From Lewinellaceae bacterium (GTDB lineage Bacteria > Bacteroidota > Bacteroidia > Chitinophagales > Saprospiraceae), in assembly GCA_020636045.1 (NCBI GenBank), contig JACJYP010000001.1, forward strand, positions 1-64,000: 64,000 bases of DNA. The letters are read 5' to 3'. The position numbers were made by a program, and so were the translations under genes. Below, piece by piece: positions 25,611 to 34,600 of the stretch. The notes below the pieces were generated by a model. The model did no database searches. It was given only the letters and a program-made list of their open reading frames with translations, and was not told where the DNA came from. The first letter of the stretch is position 1. Every line of letters starts with the position of its first letter.

Positions 25611-27377
25611 TTATTCCTTTTCCGGCACTTCCGAGCCCCGGCTGAAATCCGGCGCATAGACCGGCGGGCGCGGCGGGAGTTTGTCTTCCATGCCGTCGTA
25701 AGGCGTCCGGTTGGGTAGAATTACGTTGTTCTCGACCATGTACTGGTCCCAGTTGGCGAGCAGTTCTGCCAGTTTTTCCGGATGGCTTGCGGCGAGATCA
25801 AACCGCTCGCCCGGATCGTTTTTGACGTCGTACAACTGCCAGTCGCCCGTGCCGTGCGGCAGCATAACGTTGACGATCTTCCAGTCGCCTTTCCGAAGCG
25901 ATTTTGAGTTCCAGAGTTCGGTACCCAGGTAGTCGTCGGCCGTGCGCGGCGAGGTGCTGTTCCCGTTGATCGTCGAAACCCAGGATTTGCCCTGCATTGC
26001 AGGAATCGATTTCCCTTTGAAGGTACCGGGCTGAGCAATACCGGCGATATCCAAAAGCGTCGGCGCAATGTCTTTCACATGCATCAGGGCTTCCGTGTTC
26101 ACCTGACCGGCATTTGTTCCTTTTGGCGAAACAACAATCAGGGGCGAGCGCGTGCCACCTTCGTACGTCGTGTATTTGAATCCGAAAAACGGCGCAGTGG
26201 ACAACTGTGCCCAGGAGGGCCCGTAGCAGGTAAAGGATTCGGCCCGGCCCCAATTCTGAAAACCGTGTGTATAGGTCTTGGCCATCCAGTTGGCATTATT
26301 CGTCGAGGGGTAGTTTTTATACGTAGAGGCCTTGTCGTTCACATCCGGGCCGTTATCCGAGAAGAACAGGATGTAGGTATTTTCCCGCAGGTTGTTCTTT
26401 TCCAGGTAATCCATCAGCCGGCCGATCTGCATATCCATGTAGTCGACCACTGCTGCAAAAACTTCCATTTTGCGGGCTGTGACCACCTGTGCGGCAGGCT
26501 TCAGTTTGTCGAAACCGGGGACATACCACAGGCGCTCGCCCATCACCGTTTTTTCGGAAAGGATGCCCATTTTCACCATGCGCTCCAGGCGCTCGTCGCG
26601 CAACACGTCCCATCCCTTGTCGAACATGCCTTTGTATTTCCGAAGATAATCTTTAGGCACCATCAGCGGGTCGTGCGGAGCCTGGTGTGCCAGGTAGGCC
26701 AGAAACGGTTTGCCGTCGCCCTTGTTCGAGTCGATATACTCGATGATCTTGTCCGTAAACGTTTTGGTAGCATAGTAACCTTTCGGCAGTTCCTTCAGGT
26801 ATTGATGATCTTCCACATAATGATTGGGGGTCGATTCCTCGTCCGGGCCGTTCATGGAAAAATAACTGCCGGAACCCGAAAGCATTGAAAAGGAACGCTC
26901 AAATCCGCGGGCGGCAGGGATGTGGTCTTTGTTTTTGCCCAGGTGCCACTTTCCGGTCATGTAGGTGTGGTAGCCGTTCGCCTGAAGGATCTCGGCCATG
27001 GTCGGTATTTCCGTGCTCAAAACGCCTTCGTAGCCGGGTTGATTTTCCTGGTTCGGTGCAAGATATTCGTACATGCACCCCATGCCGACCAGGTGGTTGT
27101 CCATACCGGTCATCAACATCGAGCGGGTCGGGGAACAAGTGGGCGCAACGTAGAAATTGGTGTACCGTACGCCTTCACCGGCCAGTTTATCGAGGTTGGG
27201 AGTATTGATCTCGCCACCGAAAGCCCCCATGTCGGAGAAGCCCATGTCGTCGGCTACGATGACGACAAAATTGGGGCGTTGATTGCCAGCCTGTTGAGCA
27301 ACTGCGGTCTGGCTCTGCGCAAGCGCAAGTACCGACAACACCAGGCAGTAAAAACGAGTGATAGTTTCCATTTTCAT
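25611..27377 (-). CDS. Type I (formylglycine) arylsulfatase
   Basis: 588 residues. After a signal peptide, the metal-binding VADDMG (Asp43, Asp44) and the sulfatase signature CSPTR (Cys81, to be converted to formylglycine) are intact; TGKWHLG and LFFSDNGPDV supply further active-site residues. It should hydrolyse sulfate esters in the periplasm; it resembles arylsulfatase A/AslA types acting on alkyl or aryl sulfates more than glycan sulfatases, but this is uncertain. A dedicated FGE is encoded 1 kb upstream and a porin on each side. A paired LytTR-like operator lies 84 bp before the start. Confidence 0.93.
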   Translation of the reverse strand: MKMETITRFYCLVLSVLALAQSQTAVAQQAGNQRPNFVVIVADDMGFSDMGAFGGEINTPNLDKLAGEGVRYTNFYVAPTCSPTRSMLMTGMDNHLVGMGCMYEYLAPNQENQPGYEGVLSTEIPTMAEILQANGYHTYMTGKWHLGKNKDHIPAARGFERSFSMLSGSGSYFSMNGPDEESTPNHYVEDHQYLKELPKGYYATKTFTDKIIEYIDSNKGDGKPFLAYLAHQAPHDPLMVPKDYLRKYKGMFDKGWDVLRDERLERMVKMGILSEKTVMGERLWYVPGFDKLKPAAQVVTARKMEVFAAVVDYMDMQIGRLMDYLEKNNLRENTYILFFSDNGPDVNDKASTYKNYPSTNNANWMAKTYTHGFQNWGRAESFTCYGPSWAQLSTAPFFGFKYTTYEGGTRSPLIVVSPKGTNAGQVNTEALMHVKDIAPTLLDIAGIAQPGTFKGKSIPAMQGKSWVSTINGNSTSPRTADDYLGTELWNSKSLRKGDWKIVNVMLPHGTGDWQLYDVKNDPGERFDLAASHPEKLAELLANWDQYMVENNVILPNRTPYDGMEDKLPPRPPVYAPDFSRGSEVPEKE

Positions 27378-27460
27378 GATATTTCTTTTTGGAAAAAATG
27401 TTTTTTAAATGAATTGACGGTTCAAAATTACCGGGCAAGGCGGGGGGCTGCACGTTGGCA

Positions 27461-27492
27461 TTTCCGAACGTTGAAGTCGGGTTTCCCAACGT
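27461..27492 (-). promoter_or_regulatory. LytTR-type paired operator upstream of the sulfatase
   Basis: TTTCCGAACGT (27461-27471) and TTTCCCAACGT (27482-27492), 21-bp period. Minus-strand cores AACGTTCGG and CACGTTGGG match the LytTR consensus 9/9 and 8/9. An additional inverted ACGTTGG lies at 27452-27458. Confidence 0.72.
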
Positions 27493-27524
27493 GCCGGTTT
27501 TGCCGGCGGCGTTTTTCAGGGTAT

Positions 27525-28331
27525 TTATTTCTTTTTAAAAATTGCCGTGGGAAGCAGGATCGTAGCGCCCAGGCGCAGCGTCCAGTCGGCGCCGGTGAAT
27601 TCGGGTTTTACCACATTGTAATAGGCGCCGGCCTGTACATTCAACGGCAGCCCGCTCCGGCCGACCCGGATGATTTTACCGGCGCCCATGCCCAGCGGAA
27701 CCGTCCATCGGTCGTCCGAGTCGGCGTTCCAGTTTGCCGTGATCCCCGGCGAAAACGTCAGGTAATTGCCTTTGGGCAGGTTGCAATTGATGAATGGCTG
27801 CAGCAGAAAGCTGTTGATCTTGTCATTGCCGACGGACCATACGTTGTTGACCAAAGCGCCGATCACCCAGTTACCCGGTTTGATGACCGCTACAAAAGAC
27901 GGTCCGACACCCCATTCTCCGGCGCCGAGGCCTTCAGCAGCCGTGGGGATGTTGATGATGGGTCCGACACCCCAGGATACCTTGCCCTCTCCTCCGTGTG
28001 CATAAAATGCCGAGAAGGTAATGTCGCTAAGTCCTGTGGACGACCCCGTCTCCGAGAGGATATTGGGCTGGCTGACAAATGGCACAACCACCCGGGTAAT
28101 GATCTTCCCGTTGGCAAAAGGCAATACGGGCTGGAAATTGGTCACGTTCTGCGTGCGGTCGAAAGGGCCGACACCGAAATTGGTGTTGTTTTGAAACGGC
28201 AAACTGATCAAATTGGCGAGGGGGTTTTGAGCAATTTTAGCCAACTCCTCGTCCGAGAGTTGTGCCTGGGTGTTGGACAGCGAAGCCAGGGTCAGCAGCA
28301 AGGCTGCCGCCAATCGTGCGATCGTTTTCAT
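27525..28331 (-). CDS. Outer-membrane porin-like protein
   Basis: 268 residues from ATG 28331, which opens the signal peptide (MKTIARLAAALLLTLASLSN, TQAQ); the frame extends upstream without a signal. The rest is beta-strand rich: SLPFQNNTNFGVGPFDRTQN, LPFANGKIITRVVVPFVSQP, GLSDITFSAFYAH, PTAIFKKK at the end. The pattern is that of neuromedin-U-like/transporter barrels found next to degradative enzymes in Bacteroidota and Proteobacteria. It follows the FGE gene by 35 bp. With the 24573 gene it makes two barrels in the sulfatase cluster. Confidence 0.78.
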   Translation of the reverse strand: MKTIARLAAALLLTLASLSNTQAQLSDEELAKIAQNPLANLISLPFQNNTNFGVGPFDRTQNVTNFQPVLPFANGKIITRVVVPFVSQPNILSETGSSTGLSDITFSAFYAHGGEGKVSWGVGPIINIPTAAEGLGAGEWGVGPSFVAVIKPGNWVIGALVNNVWSVGNDKINSFLLQPFINCNLPKGNYLTFSPGITANWNADSDDRWTVPLGMGAGKIIRVGRSGLPLNVQAGAYYNVVKPEFTGADWTLRLGATILLPTAIFKKK

Positions 28332-28366
28332 CTTAATTCGTTTGAAATGTTGAAGTATGTGCGTTG

Positions 28367-29263
28367 TTACTTTGAAAGGTCTTTTACACAGCGAAAGCCT
28401 ACATGGAACAAGGCGGTTTCGGGTGTCGAACCGCTCCTGCCTGAAACCCGGTAACCGTGGCACCAGGCCGGTTCGCAGAGGAAGGAACCGCCGCGCAGGG
28501 CTTTTTCACTTTTTTCGTCCGGGGTGAAGTTGCCCGGATCGGCATCGTACGGCCGCTTCCAGTTGCTGCACCATTCCCACACGTTGCCGACCATATCCTG
28601 CAAGCCGAGTTCCGTGGCACCGAAGGCGCCTACCGGCGAAGTGTACTGGTATCCGTCTTTCACTTCATTGACCCAGGGGAATATGCCCTGCCAGATATTG
28701 GCTTTATACCGGCCGTTCTCTTTGATCTCGTTATCGCCCCAGGGGTAGATATTCTCCCGGATCTTGCCGGCATTGCGGGCGGCATGTTCCCATTCAATTT
28801 CGGTCGGCAGGCGTTTGCCCGCCCAGTTGCAATAGGCCGTTGCATCGTTCCAGGAGACCTGCGTAACAGGATGATCGTCCTGTGCAGCCGGCCTGCCGGG
28901 CCCCAGGGGAAATTCCCAGCTGGCGCCGTTTGTCAATCCCCAGGTTTTTCGATCGATGTCAAATACGCCGGCATTGCCGAACTTCTCCGCCTCGGTCCGG
29001 TAACCGGTAGCCTCGACGAAAGCCCTGTACTGGCGAACGGTTACCGGATGGACGTCCATGAAAAAACCGTTCACTTCTTTTAATGCAACCGGCTTCTCGT
29101 GTGCCAGATAGTCGGCCGATCCGAAAAGGGTGGTCCCGCCGGGGACAAAAACCATCGCGTCGGGATCTGCGTCGCTTTGCCCTGTTTCACGGGTGCAGGA
29201 AAATCCGAAACAGACTGCCAGGAACAGGAGGAGCGATCTGAAATATTTATCTGAATAAGCCAT
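28367..29263 (-). CDS. Formylglycine-generating enzyme (sulfatase-modifying factor), lipoprotein
   Basis: 298 residues with a lipoprotein signal (LLLFLAVCFGFSC). FGE fold throughout: MVFVPGGTTLFGS, VNGFFMDVHPVTVRQYRAF, HPVTQVSWNDATAYCNWAG, RLPTEIEWEHAAR, GNVWEWCSNW, LRGGSF. The catalytic cysteine pair is present as Cys263 and Cys268 (FLCEPAWCHGYR), with the spacing of aerobic copper FGEs, so it can be expected to oxidise the sulfatase Cys to formylglycine. This contrasts with the cysteine-deficient FGE-like domain of the nSTAND protein. It heads a transcript with the porin; a perfect paired LytTR-like site lies 71 bp upstream. Confidence 0.9.
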   Translation of the reverse strand: MAYSDKYFRSLLLFLAVCFGFSCTRETGQSDADPDAMVFVPGGTTLFGSADYLAHEKPVALKEVNGFFMDVHPVTVRQYRAFVEATGYRTEAEKFGNAGVFDIDRKTWGLTNGASWEFPLGPGRPAAQDDHPVTQVSWNDATAYCNWAGKRLPTEIEWEHAARNAGKIRENIYPWGDNEIKENGRYKANIWQGIFPWVNEVKDGYQYTSPVGAFGATELGLQDMVGNVWEWCSNWKRPYDADPGNFTPDEKSEKALRGGSFLCEPAWCHGYRVSGRSGSTPETALFHVGFRCVKDLSK

Positions 29264-29333
29264 AACGAATCATTGTTTTTCAACTTGTTATGACTCAAAG
29301 GTAGGAGTGTGCCGGGCCGGCGCCGAGGCAGGA

Positions 29334-29365
29334 TTTCCGAACGTAGCGGATAGGTTTCCGAACGT
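29334..29365 (-). promoter_or_regulatory. LytTR-type paired operator upstream of the FGE gene
   Basis: TTTCCGAACGT at 29334-29344 and again, identical, at 29355-29365 (21-bp period). Minus-strand cores TACGTTCGG and AACGTTCGG both match the LytTR consensus 9/9. The distal repeat touches the stop codon of the cyclase gene. Confidence 0.75.
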
Positions 29366-30465
29366 TATTCGCTGTGTTTTTCGATGCCGAAAATGGCCAG
29401 GCGCTCCTGTTTGCCCTTCAGTATCTCGACGCCCATGTGTTTGAAATGGATTTGCCTGTCTGCCGGAAGTTTTTCCTTTAATTCGCCGGAGATCAGCAGG
29501 CCCTGCTCCAATTCATTGCACCTGCCTTGTATCCTGGCTGCGGTATTTAGCACGTCGCCCAAATAGGCGATATCCTTTTTGATCACGCCGACCTCTGCCA
29601 CCATCACTTTTCCAAGGTGCACGCCGGCTTTGAAAAAGGGCTGAACGCCATAGTGCTTTTCGTAATACGCCGACCTTTTTTCCAAGACCTCCAGAAAGTC
29701 GAAGTAGCAGTGCATGCAATGGTTGTCCGACAAACCCCTTTCCAGTTCCCAGCTCAATATCGCTTCATCGCCGACATATTGATAGATATCGACCTTGTGG
29801 CGGAGCACCACTTCGGTAAGGTCGAAAAAGCAGTCCTGAATCAGGCGGGTGAAACGTACATGCCCGAGTTTTTCGGCGATTGCCGTGGAAGACCGCAGGT
29901 CCAAAAACATAAAAATGCGCTGTTCTTCGCGCGGTTGGCGGTATCTGCCGACCAACAAGTTCCAAAGGACGCCCGGACCGAATTTGTAATTCATTTGCCG
30001 GATGAACGAGATGAGCATGCTGACAGTGATAAAATGCGTAAGCGCCACCAGAAAATTTGCGCCGACCAGCCACTGCCCTGCCTTTTCCCAATCCGGTTTT
30101 CCAAACCTGAAATACTGCGTGGCGATCACAGCTGTAGTCATCAGCACAACCGCCATAATAAAGTAAAGCGCCGTCTTGATGAGGATCATCTTTCCGTACG
30201 AGTGTTTTTGAAATCCAGGCCGCTCAAAAAGCAATTCAGAACTCCCGTAAAAAATCCCCGTCAGGACGCCGATCCCTGCATGTATGCCAAGCTGCAGGAG
30301 GCGGTCCGGCCGCCTGGAAAGTTCGACATACGGATATTCTTCAATCCCGAACTGCCTTAAAAAATAAAATAGCACCCAGGCAAACACCCAGACGGCGATC
30401 ATTTGCAACAGAAAAAGGGAAATGGATGGAAAGTCTTTGCGTATCACAGTTTGCGCTGTTTTCAT
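29365..30465 (-). CDS. Membrane-anchored class III adenylate/guanylate cyclase
   Basis: 366 residues from ATG 30465, which overlaps the stop of the K+ channel gene (ATGA). Four hydrophobic segments (LFLLQMIAVWVFAWVLFYF, LGIHAGIGVLTGIFYG, LIKTALYFIMAVVLMTTAVI, NFLVALTHFITVSMLISFI) precede a class III cyclase homology domain from ~180. Metal-binding aspartates are present: Asp189 in FMFLDLRSS and Asp233 in YVGDEAIL; GDVLNTAARIQ is also conserved. It should make cAMP or cGMP at the inner membrane; the base-specifying residues were not resolved. Coupling to a channel gene suggests joint ion/second-messenger signalling. Confidence 0.87.
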   Translation of the reverse strand: MKTAQTVIRKDFPSISLFLLQMIAVWVFAWVLFYFLRQFGIEEYPYVELSRRPDRLLQLGIHAGIGVLTGIFYGSSELLFERPGFQKHSYGKMILIKTALYFIMAVVLMTTAVIATQYFRFGKPDWEKAGQWLVGANFLVALTHFITVSMLISFIRQMNYKFGPGVLWNLLVGRYRQPREEQRIFMFLDLRSSTAIAEKLGHVRFTRLIQDCFFDLTEVVLRHKVDIYQYVGDEAILSWELERGLSDNHCMHCYFDFLEVLEKRSAYYEKHYGVQPFFKAGVHLGKVMVAEVGVIKKDIAYLGDVLNTAARIQGRCNELEQGLLISGELKEKLPADRQIHFKHMGVEILKGKQERLAIFGIEKHSE

Positions 30466-31148
30466 GAACCGATCCCGGACAGGCCATTTTTCGAAGTAAA
30501 CTTCCCTACCAGAATGGCGACCAGCAGCGTCAGGTACAACTGCCCGGCGATGCTGATGAACAGCGCCAATGATTTGGCGGCAGCATGAACCGGTATGATA
30601 TCGCCATAGCCGAGCGTAATGAGGGTTGTATAACTGAAATAGGTCAGCTGAAATAAAATACCCGCTCCTTCCAGTTTGAATGCCCCCGGCAGTGCGCATT
30701 CCAGGACAAAACAGATCTGACCGCCTAAAAATCCAAGCAGAAGATAACCGGCAACGGAGGCGAATATGACTTCCAGTGAAATCGATCTGTGGAAAAAAAT
30801 GAGACGAAAAAGGTGCGCGAGCAGAAAAATGGTGAAGACGATCAGCAGCAATATTCTTGGCCAGCTCGACCAGGAAGCATGTTGATGGAAAAAATACAAC
30901 CAAATGGCCACCAGGTTGGCCAGCCCCAGTGCCCAGCCGATCAGAAAGTGCCTCCGGGAATCGCGTACGACCTGAACTCCGCTCAGCACCACCAGTGAAA
31001 AAACCAGCTCAAAAACGAGCTTGGGGTATTGTGGAAAAAAGGCGATGACGACCGGACAAAGCAACAGCACCAACAGGGCACCTGCGAAGCATATCATGCG
31101 CACAGGTACTTCACGATGTTCCGCTTCTGAATGCAATAAATTCGACAT
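30462..31148 (-). CDS. Two-pore-type potassium channel (Ion_trans_2) protein
   Basis: 228 residues with about six hydrophobic segments. The last pair brackets a pore loop with the selectivity filter TLITLGYGDIIPV (TLGYGD near residue 180), the K+ channel signature. No cytoplasmic nucleotide-binding or RCK domain follows: the protein ends ~35 residues after the last helix. It overlaps the cyclase gene by 4 bp and follows the Hpt-like gene by 21 bp, making a three-gene operon. The cyclase could regulate or be regulated by ion flux, but this is inference. Confidence 0.85.
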   Translation of the reverse strand: MSNLLHSEAEHREVPVRMICFAGALLVLLLCPVVIAFFPQYPKLVFELVFSLVVLSGVQVVRDSRRHFLIGWALGLANLVAIWLYFFHQHASWSSWPRILLLIVFTIFLLAHLFRLIFFHRSISLEVIFASVAGYLLLGFLGGQICFVLECALPGAFKLEGAGILFQLTYFSYTTLITLGYGDIIPVHAAAKSLALFISIAGQLYLTLLVAILVGKFTSKNGLSGIGS

Positions 31149-31169
31149 GATCGCAAATCGGGTTTTGAA

Positions 31170-31505
31170 TTATTTGAGGTTGTAGCGGATCAGAAATAAT
31201 TCCATCTCGTCCAGGATTTCCTGCTGGATGGGCAATAGTTCAAGCCCTTCGGCGGCATTGGGCTGCCCGGCGACAATGGTGGAAACACATTCCCTGATAG
31301 CCTGTAATGGTTGCTCGCTTGCCTGAAAAGTGTCCAGGCTGCCCTTTAGCGCATGCAGCATATATTTCAGTTCGAATGCATGCGCCCTGTCGATTTTGAC
31401 AAGTTGCTCCAGCTTTCGGATATGGTAAACGAGCAAATTGCCAAACTCCTTTATTATTTCATTTGCAGGTCCCGAATTGACTTTCATAAGTAAATTTTTT
31501 TTCAA
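31170..31505 (-). CDS. Small Hpt-like helical protein
   Basis: 111 residues, all helical in appearance. ELKYMLHALKGSLDTF carries HALKGS, which fits the HxxKGS phosphotransfer motif of histidine phosphotransferase (Hpt) domains, with His in a helix. Overall length fits a single Hpt domain. I cannot confirm the four-helix fold. It is the first gene of the Hpt/K+ channel/cyclase operon and is divergent from the giant hybrid kinase, whose receiver domain would be the natural partner. A weaker LytTR-like pair lies 37 bp upstream. Confidence 0.5.
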   Translation of the reverse strand: MKKNLLMKVNSGPANEIIKEFGNLLVYHIRKLEQLVKIDRAHAFELKYMLHALKGSLDTFQASEQPLQAIRECVSTIVAGQPNAAEGLELLPIQQEILDEMELFLIRYNLK

Positions 31506-31541
31506 AAATACCTTTCAAGTATTCTGCTACGCCAATACGAA

Positions 31542-31573
31542 TTTCCCATCGTTGTACCCTAACTTCCCAACGG
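31542..31573. promoter_or_regulatory. LytTR-type paired site in the divergent Hpt / hybrid kinase promoter region
   Basis: TTTCCCATCGT (31542-31552) and CTTCCCAACGG (31563-31573), again with 21-bp period. Minus-strand cores AACGATGGG and CCCGTTGGG match the LytTR consensus 8/9 each. It could serve the minus operon, the plus kinase operon, or both. Confidence 0.55.
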
Positions 31574-31627
31574 GACACGCGTAAAGCACCGGAAGCTTCA
31601 GAGTTTGAACAAACTCTTAACTTGCCG

Positions 31628-34600
31628 ATGAAAATGGAACGATCTACTACCATGGCTGAATATGACGTTTTTACAGGTCTGAAATTTATTAAGACGAAAG
31701 ACGGCTGGCAGGAACGGGTGACCGCGCAGCTGTATGGCGAAGAGCTGGCCGATTTCGAAAAAATACAGGCAGAAAAACTGTGCATGTTAGTGCCCCGGGG
31801 ATCTGACGACGGGGATGTGGTCAATTACCAATATGCGGAAACCGGGTTGGACAGGTTTCCGTTTGACCCGCCAAAGAACAAAGCCGAATGGCAGAAACTC
31901 CTGCGGCATTTGGAATCCGTCATTGAAACCTTGATAGTCCTGCACGAACACAAGATGACCATCGGGATGCTTGCCCCTTCGAGATTTTTTCTCGATGGTA
32001 AAAAAGCGCTGAAAATTGCCGGATTCCACCTGGTTCGTCCCTGGCAGGAAATCCCCAAACTCCAAATCCTTTCTCCTGAAGACCTCGTTTATATGCCTCC
32101 GGAGTATTCCGACCGCTCGATCAGGATACCCGATCAACGTGCCGACCTGTATTCCCTCGGAGCATTGCTTTATTTCTGGTGTTCCGGCCGGCCCCCTTTT
32201 GCCGGAGAGGACAACCTGGCCGTCATGCACCAGCATTTGACGGTAAAACCGGAGCCTCCCACTATCTGGAATGCCAGATTGCCTGCTACCCTGGAAAAAA
32301 TATGCCTGGCCCTTTTGGAAAAGGACCCCGATAATCGCTATCAGTCAGCCGCGGGGTTATTGCACGACGTCAGGAAATTGATCGGCGCTCCGGAAAAACT
32401 AACGGACCCGGAATTTCAGCTTGCAACGCGCTATTCCTCCGATGCCTTGCTGATCAAGGATAAACTCTACGGCCGGGAAACCGAATTGCAGCAATTGGAT
32501 CATGCCTTTGAGCACGCCTGTCAGGGCCATTTTGACCTGGTGCTCGTCGGCGGGTATTCCGGTGTCGGGAAAACGGCGCTGGTGAATTCCTGTCAGATCA
32601 ATTGGCGGGCGAAAGGCGCCTTTTTTCTCCAGGGAAAGTTCGACCAGTATCAAACGACGCCCTATTCGGCATTTATTATGGCATTCGAACAGCTGGTCCG
32701 GCAACTGTTGTTTTTACCCGAATCTGAAATCACCGCCTGGAAAGCCCGTATCCTCGATGCCCTGGGTGACAACGCGGGCGTTTTGCTTGAAGTGATCCCC
32801 AACCTGGAATTGCTGCTGGGACAACAGCCCGCGCCGGAAAAACTGAATCCGGTCGAGACCCAAAACCGCTTCACCTTCGTCATCCTTCAGTTCGTACGCC
32901 TGTTTGCAAGTTCTTCCAAACCGCTGGTTTTATTCATTGATGACTGGCAGTGGTGCGATATTCCATCCATCAACTTACTCAGGCTGCTGGCCCTGGACAA
33001 TCTTCCGCATTTACTTTGTATCTCCGCTTATCGGGATAATGAGGTTACTGAGGCCCATCCGTTCGCTCAGCTGCAGCATGACCTGGCAAGTGCTTCTGTC
33101 AAGCGCAAACTGATTACCCTGAGTCCCCTGAATGTAACGCATGTCAATCAGTTGGTTGCAGATGCGTTGGGGGAAACCACCGCATATACAGCCGAACTTT
33201 CAGCAATCATTTATAGCAAAACTGACGGCAATGCATTTTTTACACGCCAGTTTTTACTGTCGCTCTGGCAGCGCAAATTAATCGCGTTTAACCACGATGA
33301 ACAGCACTGGATCTGGGAGGTCAAACATATCGAGGCGGAAAAAGTATCGGAAAATGTCATCGAGTTATTGACAGACAATTTCAATCAGCTCCCGCTCGAA
33401 GCCCGGCAAATGTTGAAAACAGCCGCCTTTGTCGGTTCGGAATTCGATACACGCCTTTTGGCCGAGGTACGTGGCCTGGAGATACATGAATGCGGACAGC
33501 TGGTACGGCAAATAGAACAAAGCAAACTCATCGTGCCGCTCAAGTCATCAAGCCAAAAGGAGCGTCAGCATTATGTATTTCTGCACGACCGGGTGCAACA
33601 GGCTGCCTACGCCAGCAAACCAGAGCATTTCCTGCTGAGCGATCAGCAGCTGCATTACCTTATCGGCAAAACCTTGCTCACCAAGGCGGGATTCGACTAC
33701 ATCCAGCCGCACGAAAAAGCCGGGCATTTTCTGCGGGCGCTGGAGTTGGTCGAAAAGGGTTTGCAGGAAGATGTCGCCGATCTGTTTATCGAGGCGGGTA
33801 ATCGGGCAAAGGGATCCAATTCCCCCGACGCGGCATACACCTGTTTTCAGGCGGCCCGGACGTTGCTGGCAACAAATAAGTCCGGGGACAAGCAGCTGAA
33901 GGTCATGACCGGCCTTATGGAATCGGCTTTTTTACTCAATCGGGTTGAAGAGGCGGAATCCATGGCCCGGCAAGCTATCGCCGTGGCTGACGGGGCCGTG
34001 GAAAAAAGCAAGGTGTATGTCCTGCAAATGTTGTTTTATGAAAGCCTGGCGCTATTTGAGAAAAATATTCGCTGCGGATTGGAAGCCCTGGCGCTGTTCG
34101 GTATTCAAGTGAAGAAAGACGCGGAACCGGCCGTCATGGAGTCGATGGTGCAGGAGGCATATCTTGAATTCAAAACGTTGCTCGGCGAAAAACAGCCCCG
34201 GGATTTTCAAGACATGCCCGAGCTGAGCGACCAACGCCAGGCAGCCCTGCTCGATGTCCTGGTCAACATGAATGCATCCGCCTACTTTGCCGATCTGTAC
34301 CTGTTTGCCTGGTGCACGTTGCGTATGGGTATTCAAACCCTCAGGCACGGCAAAGCCAATTCGACGCCTTTTGTATTCAACTTTCTCGGCTCGCTGCTCG
34401 TGGCCATGTACAAGGAATTCGACCTGGGCTATGCCTTTGGCAAGACCGGCATCGGGATGATGCGCCAGCTCGATAGCCAACAGTATAAATGCAGGACCCT
34501 CTCCATATTCACCATTTTTATTCAGCACTTCAAAGAGCCCTTGCTGAATGGCATACCCATTCTGAAAGAATCTGTCAGCAGCGGCCTCGAAACGGGTGAC

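Noticed and set aside
26922..28454. 510-codon plus-strand frame over the sulfatase and porin genes
   Set aside because: Covers two well-supported minus-strand genes and their intergenic operator; no domain or signal peptide.
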